This document shows positions 1 through 11,206 of a DNA stretch of 64,000 nt, in pieces (the first letter of the stretch is position 1; each line of letters starts with the position of its first letter). The translations under genes and the position numbers were made by a program. The notes below the pieces were generated by a model that made no database searches, had not been told where the DNA came from, and saw only the letters and a list, made by a program, of their open reading frames with translations. The stretch is from Cephalopachus bancanus (lineage: Eukaryota > Chordata > Mammalia > Primates > Tarsiidae). Where the stretch lies: assembly GCA_027257055.1 (NCBI GenBank), contig JAPVLO010001001.1:303933-367932 (forward strand), given 5' to 3'.

Positions 1-480
1 TAGAAGCTGAAGAGCAGAGTTAATGCCTTGCAAGTAGCATTTCTAACTGCAGAACAAGAACTTGTGATCTTAAAAATTAGGTTGACTCTTTGATGTCACT
101 CTGAGTTTAAATGTCTTTGCCTCAATTCTTTAAAGGTAAATAAATCTGTCCACACATGGGACAAGATTAAAAATCATATTCTTGTAGTTTGGAATCATTT
201 GGACTTGAGAACAGACCTTTCTAAATTTCATCAAGAAATCCTAGACCTTATGGTTGCTGAAAAGCAAGTCTGGTCTACTGAATTGGCCCATTCTATATTT
301 AATAATATTTCTTCATTTATTAATCAAAAAATCATTGATGTCCATAATCATCAATGTGGGAATTTCTGGAATAGTAATAGTTTAGTTACTTTCTCCACTT
401 CCTATCATCTTCAGATTGCTAAAGAATAGCATATCTCAGATCAACACTGAGTTCCACGGTTTTGTGCTTAACAATTAAAA
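1..480 (+). pseudogene. env: env transmembrane (TM) remnant of the unit preceding unit 1
   Basis: The window opens inside the TM ectodomain. An open stretch at 199-429 covers the membrane-proximal ectodomain and then slips out of frame at the membrane anchor: the segment around 330-400 that encodes the hydrophobic anchor in other units is read in the wrong frame. A degraded purine-rich tract at about 476-489 precedes the LTR at 490. The upstream part of this unit lies outside the window. Confidence 0.8.
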
Positions 481-489
481 GCAAGGCGA

Positions 490-1454
490 TGTTGACAGCT
501 GGACATGGAGGCACACTGAGTGTAGGGACCAGGGAGGACCATGGAGCCCAAAATCACTAGCATGCATTTGGGAGCTTTTGACGCCATTTCTTCCCTTTTT
601 TTCCACTTGGCACAAACAACCAGGGAAACCTCTTGCTGTCTCTAACACAGGACTCTGAAAGCAGAATGAACACAGCTGACTTCAAAGTCTTTGTTCCTAT
701 ATTCCAGTTATTTTTTGTTGTTATTACCCAATTTAAGCTTAATTTGGAGTCACATTAGGAGACAGTGCATGTCACAGTTTCTCTTTATCTAATTTTAGAA
801 ATGTATAGATATAGGTCCTAGAAAATAGTTTGTATAGATTAAGAAAATTTAAGTAACAATTTATTTTATAAGTATGGTTAGTGCATTTTTAATTTAGGGA
901 GGCAAGTGAAATTTAAAGTAGGCCAGCTGCTACTAGGAAAGTGTAACCATAGCAGCAATTATTTTAATAAAAACTACTTTCTTTTAGTACAGGTATTCGA
1001 AGTTAATAATTGACCTTGGTGGTTTCTGGTATAGATATTGAGTGAAGTTAATTCAATGTGATGTAGTTGTAATACAATAAAGGTCCCATAAGAAACTGGT
1101 TAGGGTAACATTATTGTAGAATAAGATACAAATAACAATTTGTGGTTGTTCCTCTGCATATTCTTCCTTATTTTCTCCTTTATGTATGATAAAACATTTG
1201 CTTGAGAGTGGGGGTGTCGTTTGTTCACCTCAACCTGTTAATGTAAAAGGCAAACACTACCTTCTGTTCCCATGATAATAACTTTGCAGAATTTTGGGAT
1301 AAAAGCTCTGGAATTACACCCATTCAAAGGCTTCTGCTTACTAAGCAGGAGTCCAGTCCCTTTCTCTCTCTCCAGTGTCTTCTTACTTTTGTAAATCACC
1401 CACGCTGTCACACCTGAAAGGGACCAGAAAACCTTGTAGGGCAGGACGCCCAAA
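490..1454 (+). repeat. LTR of unit 1
   Basis: This 965 bp LTR starts TGTTGACAGC and ends at a decayed CAAA just before the primer site. A pyrimidine-rich U5 (CTTTCTCTCTCTCC) lies near 1358-1372. A primer-binding site like that of lysine tRNA (TAGCGCCTAAACC) follows at 1457-1474, and a consensus splice donor (AAAGGTAAGA) at 1481-1490. No insertion interrupts it. Confidence 0.92.
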
Positions 1455-1610
1455 ACTAGCGCCTAAACCTGGGACCCTGGAAAGGTAAGATTTTTCGAGT
1501 TTCAGGAGGGCCAGGGACATATCCAAGCGTGCTGCAGACCCTTCTATAGAGACAACCAGAAAGAAGATGGGTAAAGATTACTTTTGGTAATGTCAGACCC
1601 ATGAAAAACC

Positions 1611-2502
1611 ATGGTCCAGAGGTAATCTAAGGAACAACAAATATTCATCAGTATAGTAAAGACTACGTTGTCTAAACGTGGAACTAATGTTTTTTCTAAA
1701 TATCTAGCCCTCTTTTTTTTTTCATTTTGTACGGAAAAATATTGTTTCCTGAGGACGATACAGTAGATTTGAAAACAAGGGCCAAAGTTGAGGAAAAATT
1801 AAAATTGTATTATACACAGCATGGTCCTGATAAAGTGCCATCTGATGCTTTGCCTTGTGGATATTAATTAAAGATACTTTAAATCCACAGTAGGATTGTG
1901 AAAAATTTCTTTCCAAATGAACACTAATGATGATGATGATGTAGAAACATTACACCACTGCTTCAGCAACCAATATACCTAATGATGTTATGTTTGCAAT
2001 ATAAGGCTGAATTGGTGGATGCAGTAGTATATCATGAGCAGAAATATGCTAATAATGGTAGTAGAGCTCTTTCTACGTTTTTTCTTTAAGGGTTGAGAAT
2101 ACTGAAATAAAGTCTGGACCTAGTTACACTTTTCCTTTTCTTAAAGGATTCAGGAAGCTAGAGCTGTAATAAGCAAAATATATAAGTAATATATAAGTAA
2201 TATAAGTAAAATAAAAATTGAAGGAATATAAATAATATATATAAGCAATTATAAATAATTCAACCACAAGTATATAAGTAATATGCAAAAGAATATCTCA
2301 TTACACTCTTGCTTGAATTGTGTGGCAATTTGGACATTTTATTACAATCTGTCCGCCTAAGAAAGTTATGTCTCCTTTAAAAGGCACTCTGACACCACCT
2401 ATTGGGGCTACTCAACCAAAAACATTGTGTCCTAAATGTCAAAAAGGCTGTCATGGGGTAAAGAGTGTCTGTCTAAATTTTACAGAAGTGGCACTCCCTT
2501 AA
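1611..2502 (+). pseudogene. gag: gag remnant, unit 1: matrix, AT-rich spacer, nucleocapsid
   Basis: Matrix begins at ATG 1611; codon 2 is Val instead of the Gly needed for myristoylation. The frame breaks near 1741-1755 and again near 1860. An acidic stretch is encoded by four GAT codons at about 1926-1940. A spacer rich in TATAAG-type words at about 2170-2290 stands where capsid should be. Two decayed CCHC zinc knuckles follow at about 2311-2345 and 2430-2475. Capsid is absent. Confidence 0.82.
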
Positions 2503-3450
2503 TTCAGCAAGAAGTCATACCGGTCAGGGAAAGAGTCAGAGTGGTTGGCCCTGGCACCAGATAACAATATGAGCAGCTTCCACCATGAACGCATTCATTC
2601 CTTTAATCCATCACAAAGCTCATCTGAACCACCCCAGTTAGCACAGGGTTCAACATCTGTTCCTGAACTGTGATAATATTATACTTGGATGTCCCGGTAA
2701 CTGCAATCCTTATAGGAGTAAAGGACCCTCTACCAGAAAAATAGTTTGAGTAATATTAGGCAGACGCCCCTTACATTAGCCAGGAATTTTCATTATTCCT
2801 GGAGAGGTGGATTTGGATTACACAAGGGAATCCAGGTGCTTGTTGCTCCCCCTAAGAAAACTGTACAGTTTTACAAACGTCAGAGAATAGCCCAGTTGCT
2901 ACTTTGGCCCTATCACAAAGCACATAAAACTTTAAATAACTTGCCTACTGGTTACTCTGTATTTGGCTCTAGCGATGTTGCTTTTTGGGTTCAGGAGATT
3001 ATTAATTCTAGATCCTTAAAACTTTATATATTCAAGGTGTTAACATTAAAGGCTCATTGGATACAGGAGCTGATGTATCTTGCATTGCTGGGAAAGATTG
3101 GCCTGTCTCATGATCTACTCAAATAGCAACTTTGAGACTCATAGGCATTGGCCAAGCACCCTCAGTAGTCAAAAGCTCTAAAATTTTAAATTGGACAGAC
3201 CATGAGACTTTAGGAATCTTTTGCCCATATGTCATTTCATCTATCCCCTTTACATTATGGGGAAGAGACATTCTTGCTCAAATGAACATGCTTTAATATA
3301 GCACAAATAAGAAAGTTTCAGCACAAATGCTACAAATGGGCTATGATCCCTTTAAGGGACTTGGCAAATATGGACAGGGAATGCAGGAACCTGTCCAAGT
3401 TAATTAAAAGACAAACCAACCTGGTATTGCCCACTCAAATTTATCCTAGA
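2503..3450 (+). pseudogene. pro: pro remnant, unit 1: dUTPase and aspartic protease
   Basis: dUTPase occupies about 2690-2990 and keeps the uridine-binding beta-hairpin region and the C-terminal glycine/serine-rich motif, here partly decayed. The dUTPase part is open at 2746-3126, but the protease lies in another frame. The protease active site DTGAD is intact at 3060-3074. An in-frame TGA follows about 40 bases later, and a G-patch-like segment lies at about 3338-3400. In betaretroviruses dUTPase and protease are made as one protein by frameshifting from gag. Confidence 0.85.
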
Positions 3451-4855
3451 GCCCATTGTTCCCAAGACAGCTGACCATATTTCCTGGTAAGCTGATGAAC
3501 CGGCTTATGTGGAACAATGGCCCATGCACTCAGAAAAAGTTTAGGCAGTTAAAAACTAGTATAACAACAATTTGAGGTGGGTCATATAAAGCCTTCTACT
3601 ATTCCCTCTGAATGGCAACCACTAACCTTTGAAACACTCCTATTTTTGCCATTAAGAAAAAATCTGGTAAATGGAATTTTTTACAGGATTTGAGAACTAA
3701 TAACACTACTAAGGAAGCCATGGAAGCATTGCAGTCTGGATGGCTAACCCCAGTCTCCATAACTGTTAACTTTAATATTATAGTCATTGATTTACGGGAT
3801 TTTTTCTTTACTATACTTTTAAGCCCAGAGGATTGTGAACAATTTTCCTTTAGTTTACACTCTGAAAATTTAAAGCAAATATTTCAAAGATTGTAATGGA
3901 AAGTCCTGCTATAAGAAATGAAAACAGTCCTACCTTGTACCAGTAATATGTGGACTCTGCTTTACAATGTATTAGAAGCCAATATCTTAATCTCTATTTA
4001 ATCCATTATATGGATGACATTTTTCTGGTTCATGGAAATCGTGCCGTTTTACATAGATCTCTTTATGAAAATGACTGCTCTCACTGATTGTCGTTTAAAA
4101 ATTTCTCCTGAAAAATTATAAACCAATCCTCTTTTCACATCTCTTGACCATGTGTTAAACACATAAAACATAAGTCACCAAGGTTTATAATTATGAAAAA
4201 TCACTTGGTGATATTTAATGATTTCCAAAAATTGTTGGGAGATATTAATCAGATTAGACCTTATTTAAATATCACCACGGTAGGCATAAATCCTTTGTTC
4301 AATATTTTACAGGCGGGTTTTTCCCACAATTCTGAGATAATTCTCATATCCGAGACCAAGGAAGCCTTGTCCCTTGTGGAATAGGCTATAGAGTCTCAAA
4401 AATTTAAACAAGTATTCCTACGTACCTTAGAAGTTAATTATCCTGGCCACTCTCCACAATCACACAGGATATCTGTGGCAAGAAGGACCAATGAAATGGG
4501 CTCCATCTGCCAGTAACATCTAAAATAATACTGGATTCAAATCCCTAGTTAGTAGGCTGAATAAAAACTAAAGAGACAAAGGAGTGTTGAATTGTTTAGA
4601 CATAATCTTTGTAATATTGTTATTCCTTATGAGAGACTTCAATTTCAAACTTTCTTTTAAACTAGTTACGATTGACAATTTGCATTAACTGATTATAGAA
4701 AACATTCTTTATTTTATGCTCAGATGAAACATATTAATAATAATTTTTTTTCCTACAAAAGACATGCTTACTCACCTCCCAATTGCTTTTAGGATAATTC
4801 AGCCTTTAATAATTATAAAACTTCAAGCTTATGTCATCCCACAAGTTTTTAACAA
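3451..4855 (+). pseudogene. pol: pol remnant, unit 1: reverse transcriptase and start of RNase H
   Basis: Fingers and palm start near 3600. The catalytic YMDD box is at 4007-4018. Connection sequence runs to about 4560, and an RNase H-like remnant decays by about 4850. The frame changes just before the YMDD segment, at the GAAAAC tract near 3918, and again after YMDD. No integrase sequence can be seen before env. Confidence 0.88.
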
Positions 4856-5930
4856 TCAACAATCCAACTCAGAGAAATCACAGAAAATATTGGTGGATTG
4901 AAATGCTGATGCCTGCAGCATTTGATCCCAGCTTAGCCACAAGAACTGAACCACCAACTAGTATAGCAATCTGGTCTCCTAATAAGAGTGAAAGAGACAG
5001 GTTGGTCATCCAGCAAGACACTGATATCCAAAGTGGAGAGAGTGCATTTATGGATCTAAAGTAAACCATTCCACACCACTACTTTTGCTAATTAGCCAAT
5101 TAAGAATTTTTTTTACCCTTAGATACGGAAGAGATTATTGATTGGAAGCTGGAGAGCAGAGTTGATGCCTTTCATGTAGCATTTCTATCTGTAGGACAAG
5201 AAGTTGTGATCTCAAAAATTAGGATGGCTCTTCGATGTCACTCTGAGTTTAAATGTTTAGCCTCATTCCTTTATTTTTTTTATTTTTTTTATTTTTTTTT
5301 TGAGTTGGAGTCTCACTCTGTCGCCCAGACTGGAGTGCAGTGGCCGCTTCCAGCCACCGCAACCTCGACCTGCTGGGCTCCGGCGATCCTTCCTCCTCAC
5401 CTTCCAAGTAGCTGGAATTACAGGCATGTGCTACCAACGCCCGCTGATTTTTTGATTTGTTGTAGAGATGAGGTCTCGCTGCCCAGGCGGGTCTCGAACC
5501 TGCGGGCTCAGGCAATCCACTCACCTCAGCCTCCCAAAGGCGCGGGATTACAGGCTGAGCCACCGAGCCCGGCTAGCCTCATTCCTTTAAAGGTAAATAA
5601 ATCTATCCACACATGGGGCAAGATTAAAAATCATATTCTTGTAGTTTGGAAACATTCGGACTTGAGTATAGACATTACTAAATTTCAACAAGAAATCCTA
5701 GAACTTATGATTGCTGATAAGCAATTCTGGTATACTGAATTGGCCCGTTTTATACTTAATAATATTTCTGCATTCATTTATCAAAATCATTGATGTCTAT
5801 ATTCATCAATGTGGTAATTTGTTGAGCAGTTATACTTTTGTTGCTTTGTTTACTTCCTGTCGTCTTCAGAATGCTAAAGAAAAGCATATCTCATCTCCAC
5901 ACAGATTTCCAGGGTTTTGTGCTTAAAAAT
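4856..5930 (+). pseudogene. env: env remnant, unit 1, with internal deletion and Alu insertion
   Basis: The N-terminal surface segment is open at 4831-5064. At about 5073-5081 the sequence jumps from the surface segment directly to the end of the fusion-peptide region, removing about 0.5 kb including the furin-type site. The TM ectodomain then runs to 5258, is interrupted by an Alu, and resumes at 5575. The membrane anchor lies around 5795-5875. Near 5150 this copy keeps a Trp codon where most copies have a stop. Confidence 0.82.
5273..5574 (-). mobile_element. Alu (dimeric SINE) in TM of unit 1
   Basis: The T-rich left end shows that the element lies on the minus strand. It is a full dimer with both RNA polymerase III-type arms and a short central A-rich linker. 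A perfect 14-base target duplication AGCCTCATTCCTTT flanks it at 5259-5272 and 5575-5588, typical of L1-driven insertion. Confidence 0.97.
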
Positions 5931-5941
5931 AAAAAATGAGA

Positions 5942-6888
5942 TGTTGGCAGATGGCAACAGAGACCCACTAAGCGTTAGGGATCAGGGAGGATAATGGACC
6001 CCGAAACCCCTAGGATGCATTACAGAGCTGTTTACTCCATTCCCTCCCCCTTTTTCGTCATGGCACAAACAACCAGGAAAACCTCTTGCTGGCTCTAACA
6101 GAGGACTCTGAAAGCAGAACGAACAAAGCTGACTTCTGAGTCTTTTTCCCATATTCCACGGTATTTTATTGTTGCTCTTTTTAAACAATTTACGCTTAAT
6201 TTTGAGTCACTTTAGGAGACAGTGCATGTCACAGTTTCTCTTGATATGATTTTAGAAATGTATAGATATAGGTACTAAAAAATAGTTTACACAGATTAAC
6301 AAAATTGAAGTAACCATTTTCTTTTAGAAGTATGGTTAGTGCTATTTGATTTAGGGAGGACAGTGAGGTTTGAATTAGGTCAGCTGGTGCTAGGAGAGTG
6401 TAATAACAACTAGTTTCAATTAGTACAGATATAAAAAGTTAATAATTCACCATGGTTGTTTCTGGTTTAGACACTGAGTGAAGTTAATTCAAGGTGATGT
6501 AGTTGTAATGCAATTAAGGTCACATAAGAAACTGTTTGGGGGAACATTAAGGTAGCGTAAGATACAAAAAGACAATTTGTTGTTGTTCCTCCTCATGTTC
6601 TTCCTTATATTATTCATTATTTATTATAAAAAATTTGCTTGAGGGGGGTGTCCTTTGTTCAGCAGGACCTGTTCATATGAAAGGCACATGCTACCTTTTG
6701 TTCCCGTGATGATAACTCTGCAGAGATTTGGGATAAAAGTCCTGGGATTACACGAATTCAAAGGCTTCTGCTTAATAAGCAGGTGACCAGACATTTTCTC
6801 TCTCTCCAATGTCTTCTTTATTTTGTAAATCGCCAACGCTGTCACACCTGAAAGGGACACCATACCATTGCAAGGCAGGATGCCCACA
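5942..6888 (+). repeat. LTR of unit 2
   Basis: A 947 bp LTR from TGTTGGCAG to GCCCACA, preceded by a purine tract at about 5930-5941. The primer site at 6891-6908 reads TAGTGCCTAAACC. The splice donor has drifted to AAAGGTATGC at about 6916. It is slightly shorter than the other copies because of small deletions in U3 around 6400. Confidence 0.93.
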
Positions 6889-7042
6889 AATAGTGCCTAA
6901 ACCTGGGAACCTCAAAAGGTATGCTTTTTCTAGTTTCAGGAGGGCTAGGAACTTATCTAAGGGGACTGCAGACCCTTCTGTAAAGACAGCCAGAAATATG
7001 TGTAAGGATTACTTTTTGTAATGCCAGACCCATGACAAAACC

Positions 7043-7930
7043 ATGGACCAGAGTGAATCTAAGGAACAACAAATATTCATCAGTATAGTAAAGAACACGT
7101 CTAAACGCGGAACTAAGTTTTCTTCTAATAATCTAGCCCTCTTTTTGCATTTTGGGCTGAAAAATATTGTTTCCTGAGGACGATACTGTAAATTTGGATA
7201 CCTGGGCAAAATTTGGGGAAAAACTAAAATTGTAATACACAGAGCATGGTCTTGATAAAGTGCCATCTGATGCTTTGCCTTGTGGAAATTAATTGAAGAT
7301 GCTTTAAACCCGCAGCAGGATTTTGAGAAATTTCCTTCCAAATACACCACTAATGATGATGATGGTGAAGAAACATTTTGCCACTGCTTTGGCACACCCT
7401 GTACATGATGACAAGTTATCTTCACAAAATAAGATTGAATTGGTGAATGCACCCCTAAAATATCATGAGCAGAAATATCCTAATAATGTTACTGAACCTC
7501 TTTCTATGGATTGCCTTAAAGGGTTGAGAATACTGATATTTAAACCTGGACTTAGTTACACGTTTCCTTTTCTTAAAGGGATCAGGGAGCTAGAGTTGAT
7601 AAGCAAAATATGTAAGAAATATATAAGTTATATAAGTAGAATAAGGTATATAAGGATTATAAATAACATATATAAGCAATATGTAAATAATTAAAACAAT
7701 TATATAAGTAATAAGCAAAAGAATATCTCATTGCACACTTGTTTGAATTGTGTGGCAAGTCGTACATTTTATTACAATTTGTCTGGCTAAGCAAGGTATG
7801 GCTACTTTACAATGCACACTGTCACCACCTATTGGGGCTACATGACCAAAAACACTGCTCTGAAGGTCAAAAAGGCTGTCATGGGGTAAAGAGTGTGGGT
7901 CTAAATTTTACAGGTATGACATTCCCTTAA
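7043..7930 (+). pseudogene. gag: gag remnant, unit 2
   Basis: Start ATG at 7043 with Asp as codon 2, so no myristoylation signal. The second half of matrix is open from 7323 and reads on through the usual stop into the spacer (7323-7694). Three GAT plus one GGT codon form the acidic run near 7352. The zinc-knuckle segment at 7739-7930 has both Cys clusters split over frames. Confidence 0.82.
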
Positions 7931-8876
7931 TTCAGCAACAAGTCATCCCAATTCATGGAAAGAGCCAGAGGGACTGGCGCTGGCACCAGATAACAATAGG
8001 GGCAGCTTCCAACATGAACGTGTTCATTCCTTTAATCCATCACAGACCTCATCTTAGCCACCCACTTAGAGCAGGCATCGACTTCTGTTCCTCATCTGCA
8101 ATAATATTAACCCTGGATGTCCCGGTAACCCCAATCCTTATAGAAGTAAAGAACACTCTCCTAGAAAAAATAGTGGGAGTAATACTAGGCCAGAGTCCCA
8201 TGTCTTAGCCAGGAATTTCCATTATTCCTGGCGATGTGGATTTTGATTACACAGGGGAAATCCAGGTGTTTTTCACTCCCCCTTATAAAACTGTATAGTT
8301 ATACAAAGGTCAGAGAATAGCCATTTTCTGACACAGCCTTATCACAGAGCATGAAAAACTTTAAATAACTTGCCTAGTGGTGACTCTAGTTTTGGCTCTA
8401 GCGATGTTGCTTTTTTTGTTCTGGAGATTACTAATTCTAGACCTTCAAAACCTTATATATTCAAGGAATTAACATCAAAGGCTTATTGGATACAGGAGCT
8501 GATGTATATGGTATTGCTGGGAAAGATTGTCCTGCTTCATGATCTACTCAAATAGCAACTTGGGACTCATAGGCATTGGTCGAGCACCATCAGTAGTAAA
8601 AATCTCTAAAATTTTATATGAGACAGACCATGAGACTTTAGGAACCTTTTGCCTATATGTCATTCCATCTATCCCCATCCATTATGGGGAAGAGACATTC
8701 TTGGTCAAATGGGCATGCTTTTATATAGCCCTAATAAGAAAGTTTCAGCAAAAATACTACCAATGTGCTATGATTCCTTTAAAGGAATTGGCAAAAACGA
8801 ACAGAGAATGCAAGAACCTGTCCAAGTTAATGAAAAGAAAAGCGGAACTGGTATTGCCTACTCTAATTTATCCTAG
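7931..8876 (+). pseudogene. pro: pro remnant, unit 2: dUTPase and protease
   Basis: dUTPase N-terminal part is open at 8014-8208, and a TAG then breaks it. Protease active-site DTGAD is intact at 8489-8503. From 8527 the protease body, GRD-type element and G-patch-like segment are mostly open, split between two overlapping frames (8527-8922 and 8649-8876). Confidence 0.86.
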
Positions 8877-9528
8877 GGGCCATTGTTCTCAAGACTGCCA
8901 ACTCTATTACCTGGTAAGGTGACGAACCAGTTGTTGTGGAACAATGGCCCAAGCACTCAGAAAGGTTCAGGAAGCCAAAAAACTAGTCTAACAATAATTA
9001 CAGTTGAATCATATACAGTCTTCTACTATCCCCTCTAAATGGCAACCCCTAGTCCTTGAAACACTCCTATTTTTGCCATTAAGAAAAAATCTGGGAAATG
9101 GAGATTTTACATGATTTGAGAGCTTTAAATGCTACTCTGCAAGCCATGGGAGCATTGAAGCCTGGATGGCTAACCCCAGTCTGTTTACCTGATAACTTTA
9201 ATATTTTAGTCATAGATTTACGGGATTTTTTCTTTACTACACTTTTAAGCCCTGAGGATTGTAAACAATTTTCCTTTAGTTTACCCTTGAGATTTTAAAG
9301 CAACCATTTCAAAGATTACAATGGAAAGTCTTGTTACAAGGAATGAAAACTGCCCTACCTTGTGCCAGAAGTATGTGGACACTGTTTTACAATGCATTTG
9401 AAGCCAATATCCTAATCTTTATTTAAACCATTATATGGATGGCAGTTTGCTAACTAACAGAAATAGGGCCTTTTTATATGAATTTCTTAATGAAATTGTG
9501 ACTGGTCTCACTGATTGTGGTTTAAAAG
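8877..9528 (+). pseudogene. pol: pol remnant, unit 2: truncated reverse transcriptase
   Basis: Only the fingers and palm remain. The catalytic box is changed to YMDG at 9432-9443, losing the second catalytic aspartate. The sequence ends abruptly at about 9528, where thumb, connection, RNase H and the whole surface part of env have been deleted (about 1.4 kb). Confidence 0.87.
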
Positions 9529-10068
9529 TTTACACTTCTAATTTTGCTAATTAGTAAATTAAGAATGTTTTTATAGCCTTAGCTACCCAAGAGATTATTG
9601 ATTAGAAGCTGGAGAGCAGAGTAAATGTTTTCCAAGTAGCATTTCGAACTGTAGGACAAGAACTTGCCATCCTAAAAATTAGGTTGACTCTTCGATGTCA
9701 CTCTGACTTTAAATGTCTTTGCCTCACTCCTTTAAAGGTAAATAAATCTGTACACATGGGACAAGATGAAAAATCATATTCTTCTAGTTTGGAATCATTC
9801 GGACTTGAGTATAGACCTTACAGAATTTCACCAAGATATCCTCAAACTTATGGTTGCTGAAAACCATTCCGGTGTACTGAATTTGCCCATTCTATATTTA
9901 ATAATATTTTTTCATTCATTAATCAAAACTCATTGATGTCTATATTCATCAATGTGGGAATGTGTGGAGCAGTTATACTTTTGTTAATTTGTCTACTTCC
10001 GGTCATCTTCAGAGTGCTAAAGAAGCAAATATCAACTCAACACAGAGTTCCAGGGTTTTGTGCTTAAA
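9529..10068 (+). pseudogene. env: env remnant, unit 2: TM only
   Basis: Env begins at the last codons of the fusion-peptide region, joined to reverse transcriptase. The TM ectodomain and anchor (anchor near 9935-10010) follow with a shared stop near 9604 and local frame slips. A run of about 15 A at 10066-10080 replaces the purine tract before the next LTR. Confidence 0.8.
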
Positions 10069-10080
10069 AAAAAAAAAAAA

Positions 10081-11049
10081 TGTTGGCAGCTGGCCACGGA
10101 GGCCCACTGAGTGTTAGAGATCAGAGAGGATATGGAGCCTGAAACTACTATGATGCATTCGGGATCTGTTGACTCCATTCCCTCCCCCTTTTTCCACTTG
10201 TCACCAAGAACCAGGAAAACCTCTTGCTGGCTGTAACAGAGGACTCTGAAAGTGGAACGAACACAGCTGACTTTGGTGTCTTTGTTCCCATATTCCACAG
10301 TAATTTTTTGTGGTTGGTTTTTAACAATTTAAGGTTAAAATTGAGTCACATTACGAGACAGTGCATGTCACAGTTTCTCTTGATCTGATTTTAGAAATGT
10401 ATAGATATAGGTCCTAGAAAATAGTTTATATAGATTAAGAAAATTTAAGTAACCATTTCCTTTTACAAGCATAGTTACTACAGTTTGATTTAGGGAGAAC
10501 AGTGAGGCTTGAATTAGGTCAGCTGGTGCTAGGAGAGTGTAACCACAGCAGCAATTGTTTTAATAAAAACTAGTTTCATTTAGTACAGATATTAGAAGTT
10601 AATAATTCACCATGGTGGTTTCTGGTTTAGACACTGAGTGAAGTTAATTTAATGTGATGTAGTTGTAATGCAATTAAGGGCACATAAGAAACTGGTTTGG
10701 GAAACATTAAGGTAGCATAAGATACAAAAAGACAATTTCTGGTTGTTCCTCCTCATGTTCTTCCTTACATTCTTCTTTATGTATGATAAAATATTTGCTT
10801 GAGAGTGGGGGTGTCCTTGTTAAACTGAACCTGTTCATGTGAATGGTACACACTGCCTTTTGTTCCAGTGATGATAACTTTGCAGAATTTGGGGATAAAA
10901 GCCCTGGGATTTCACCCATTCAAAGCCTTATGCATACTAAGCAGGAGTCCAGTCCATTTCTCTTTTTCTAGTGCCTACTTTCTTTTGTGAATCACCAACG
11001 CGTCACACCTAAAATGTACCCCAAAATCTTGCAATGCAGGACACCGGCA
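10081..11049 (+). repeat. LTR of unit 3 (uninterrupted reference copy)
   Basis: A 969 bp LTR from TGTTGGCAGC to CGGCA. U3 carries an AATAAAA word near 10562, and GATAAAA words lie near 10786 and 10893; these are candidate polyadenylation or TATA elements, not proven. The pyrimidine-rich U5 starts near 10952. Primer site at 11052-11069; splice donor AAAGGTAAGA at about 11076-11085. Confidence 0.94.
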
Positions 11050-11206
11050 ACTAGCGCCTAAACCTTGGGCCCTGGAAAGGTAAGATTTTTCTAGTTTCTG
11101 GAGGGCTTGAAACTTATCAAAGGGTGCTGCAGACCCCTCTGTAGAGACAGTCAGAAAGAAAATGGGTAAGGATTACATTTTTTAATGCCAGATCCATGAC
11201 ACAACC

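Noticed and set aside
1921..1945. CRISPR-like or satellite meaning for the short GAT repeats
   Set aside because: They are codon repeats in the acidic part of gag matrix; no spacers or regular arrays exist in the window.
5206..5793. 195-codon ORF through TM and Alu in unit 1
   Set aside because: It reads through an inverted Alu between two env fragments; a chance fusion.
9580..9620. APOBEC3 hypermutation as the cause of Trp-to-stop changes in TM and protease
   Set aside because: Only a few Trp codons are affected, the protease change is not in the GG context, and indels dominate the damage.
10081..11049. A superantigen-like or other sense gene in U3, as in mouse mammary tumour virus
   Set aside because: The LTR is under 1 kb and has no sense ORF conserved between copies.
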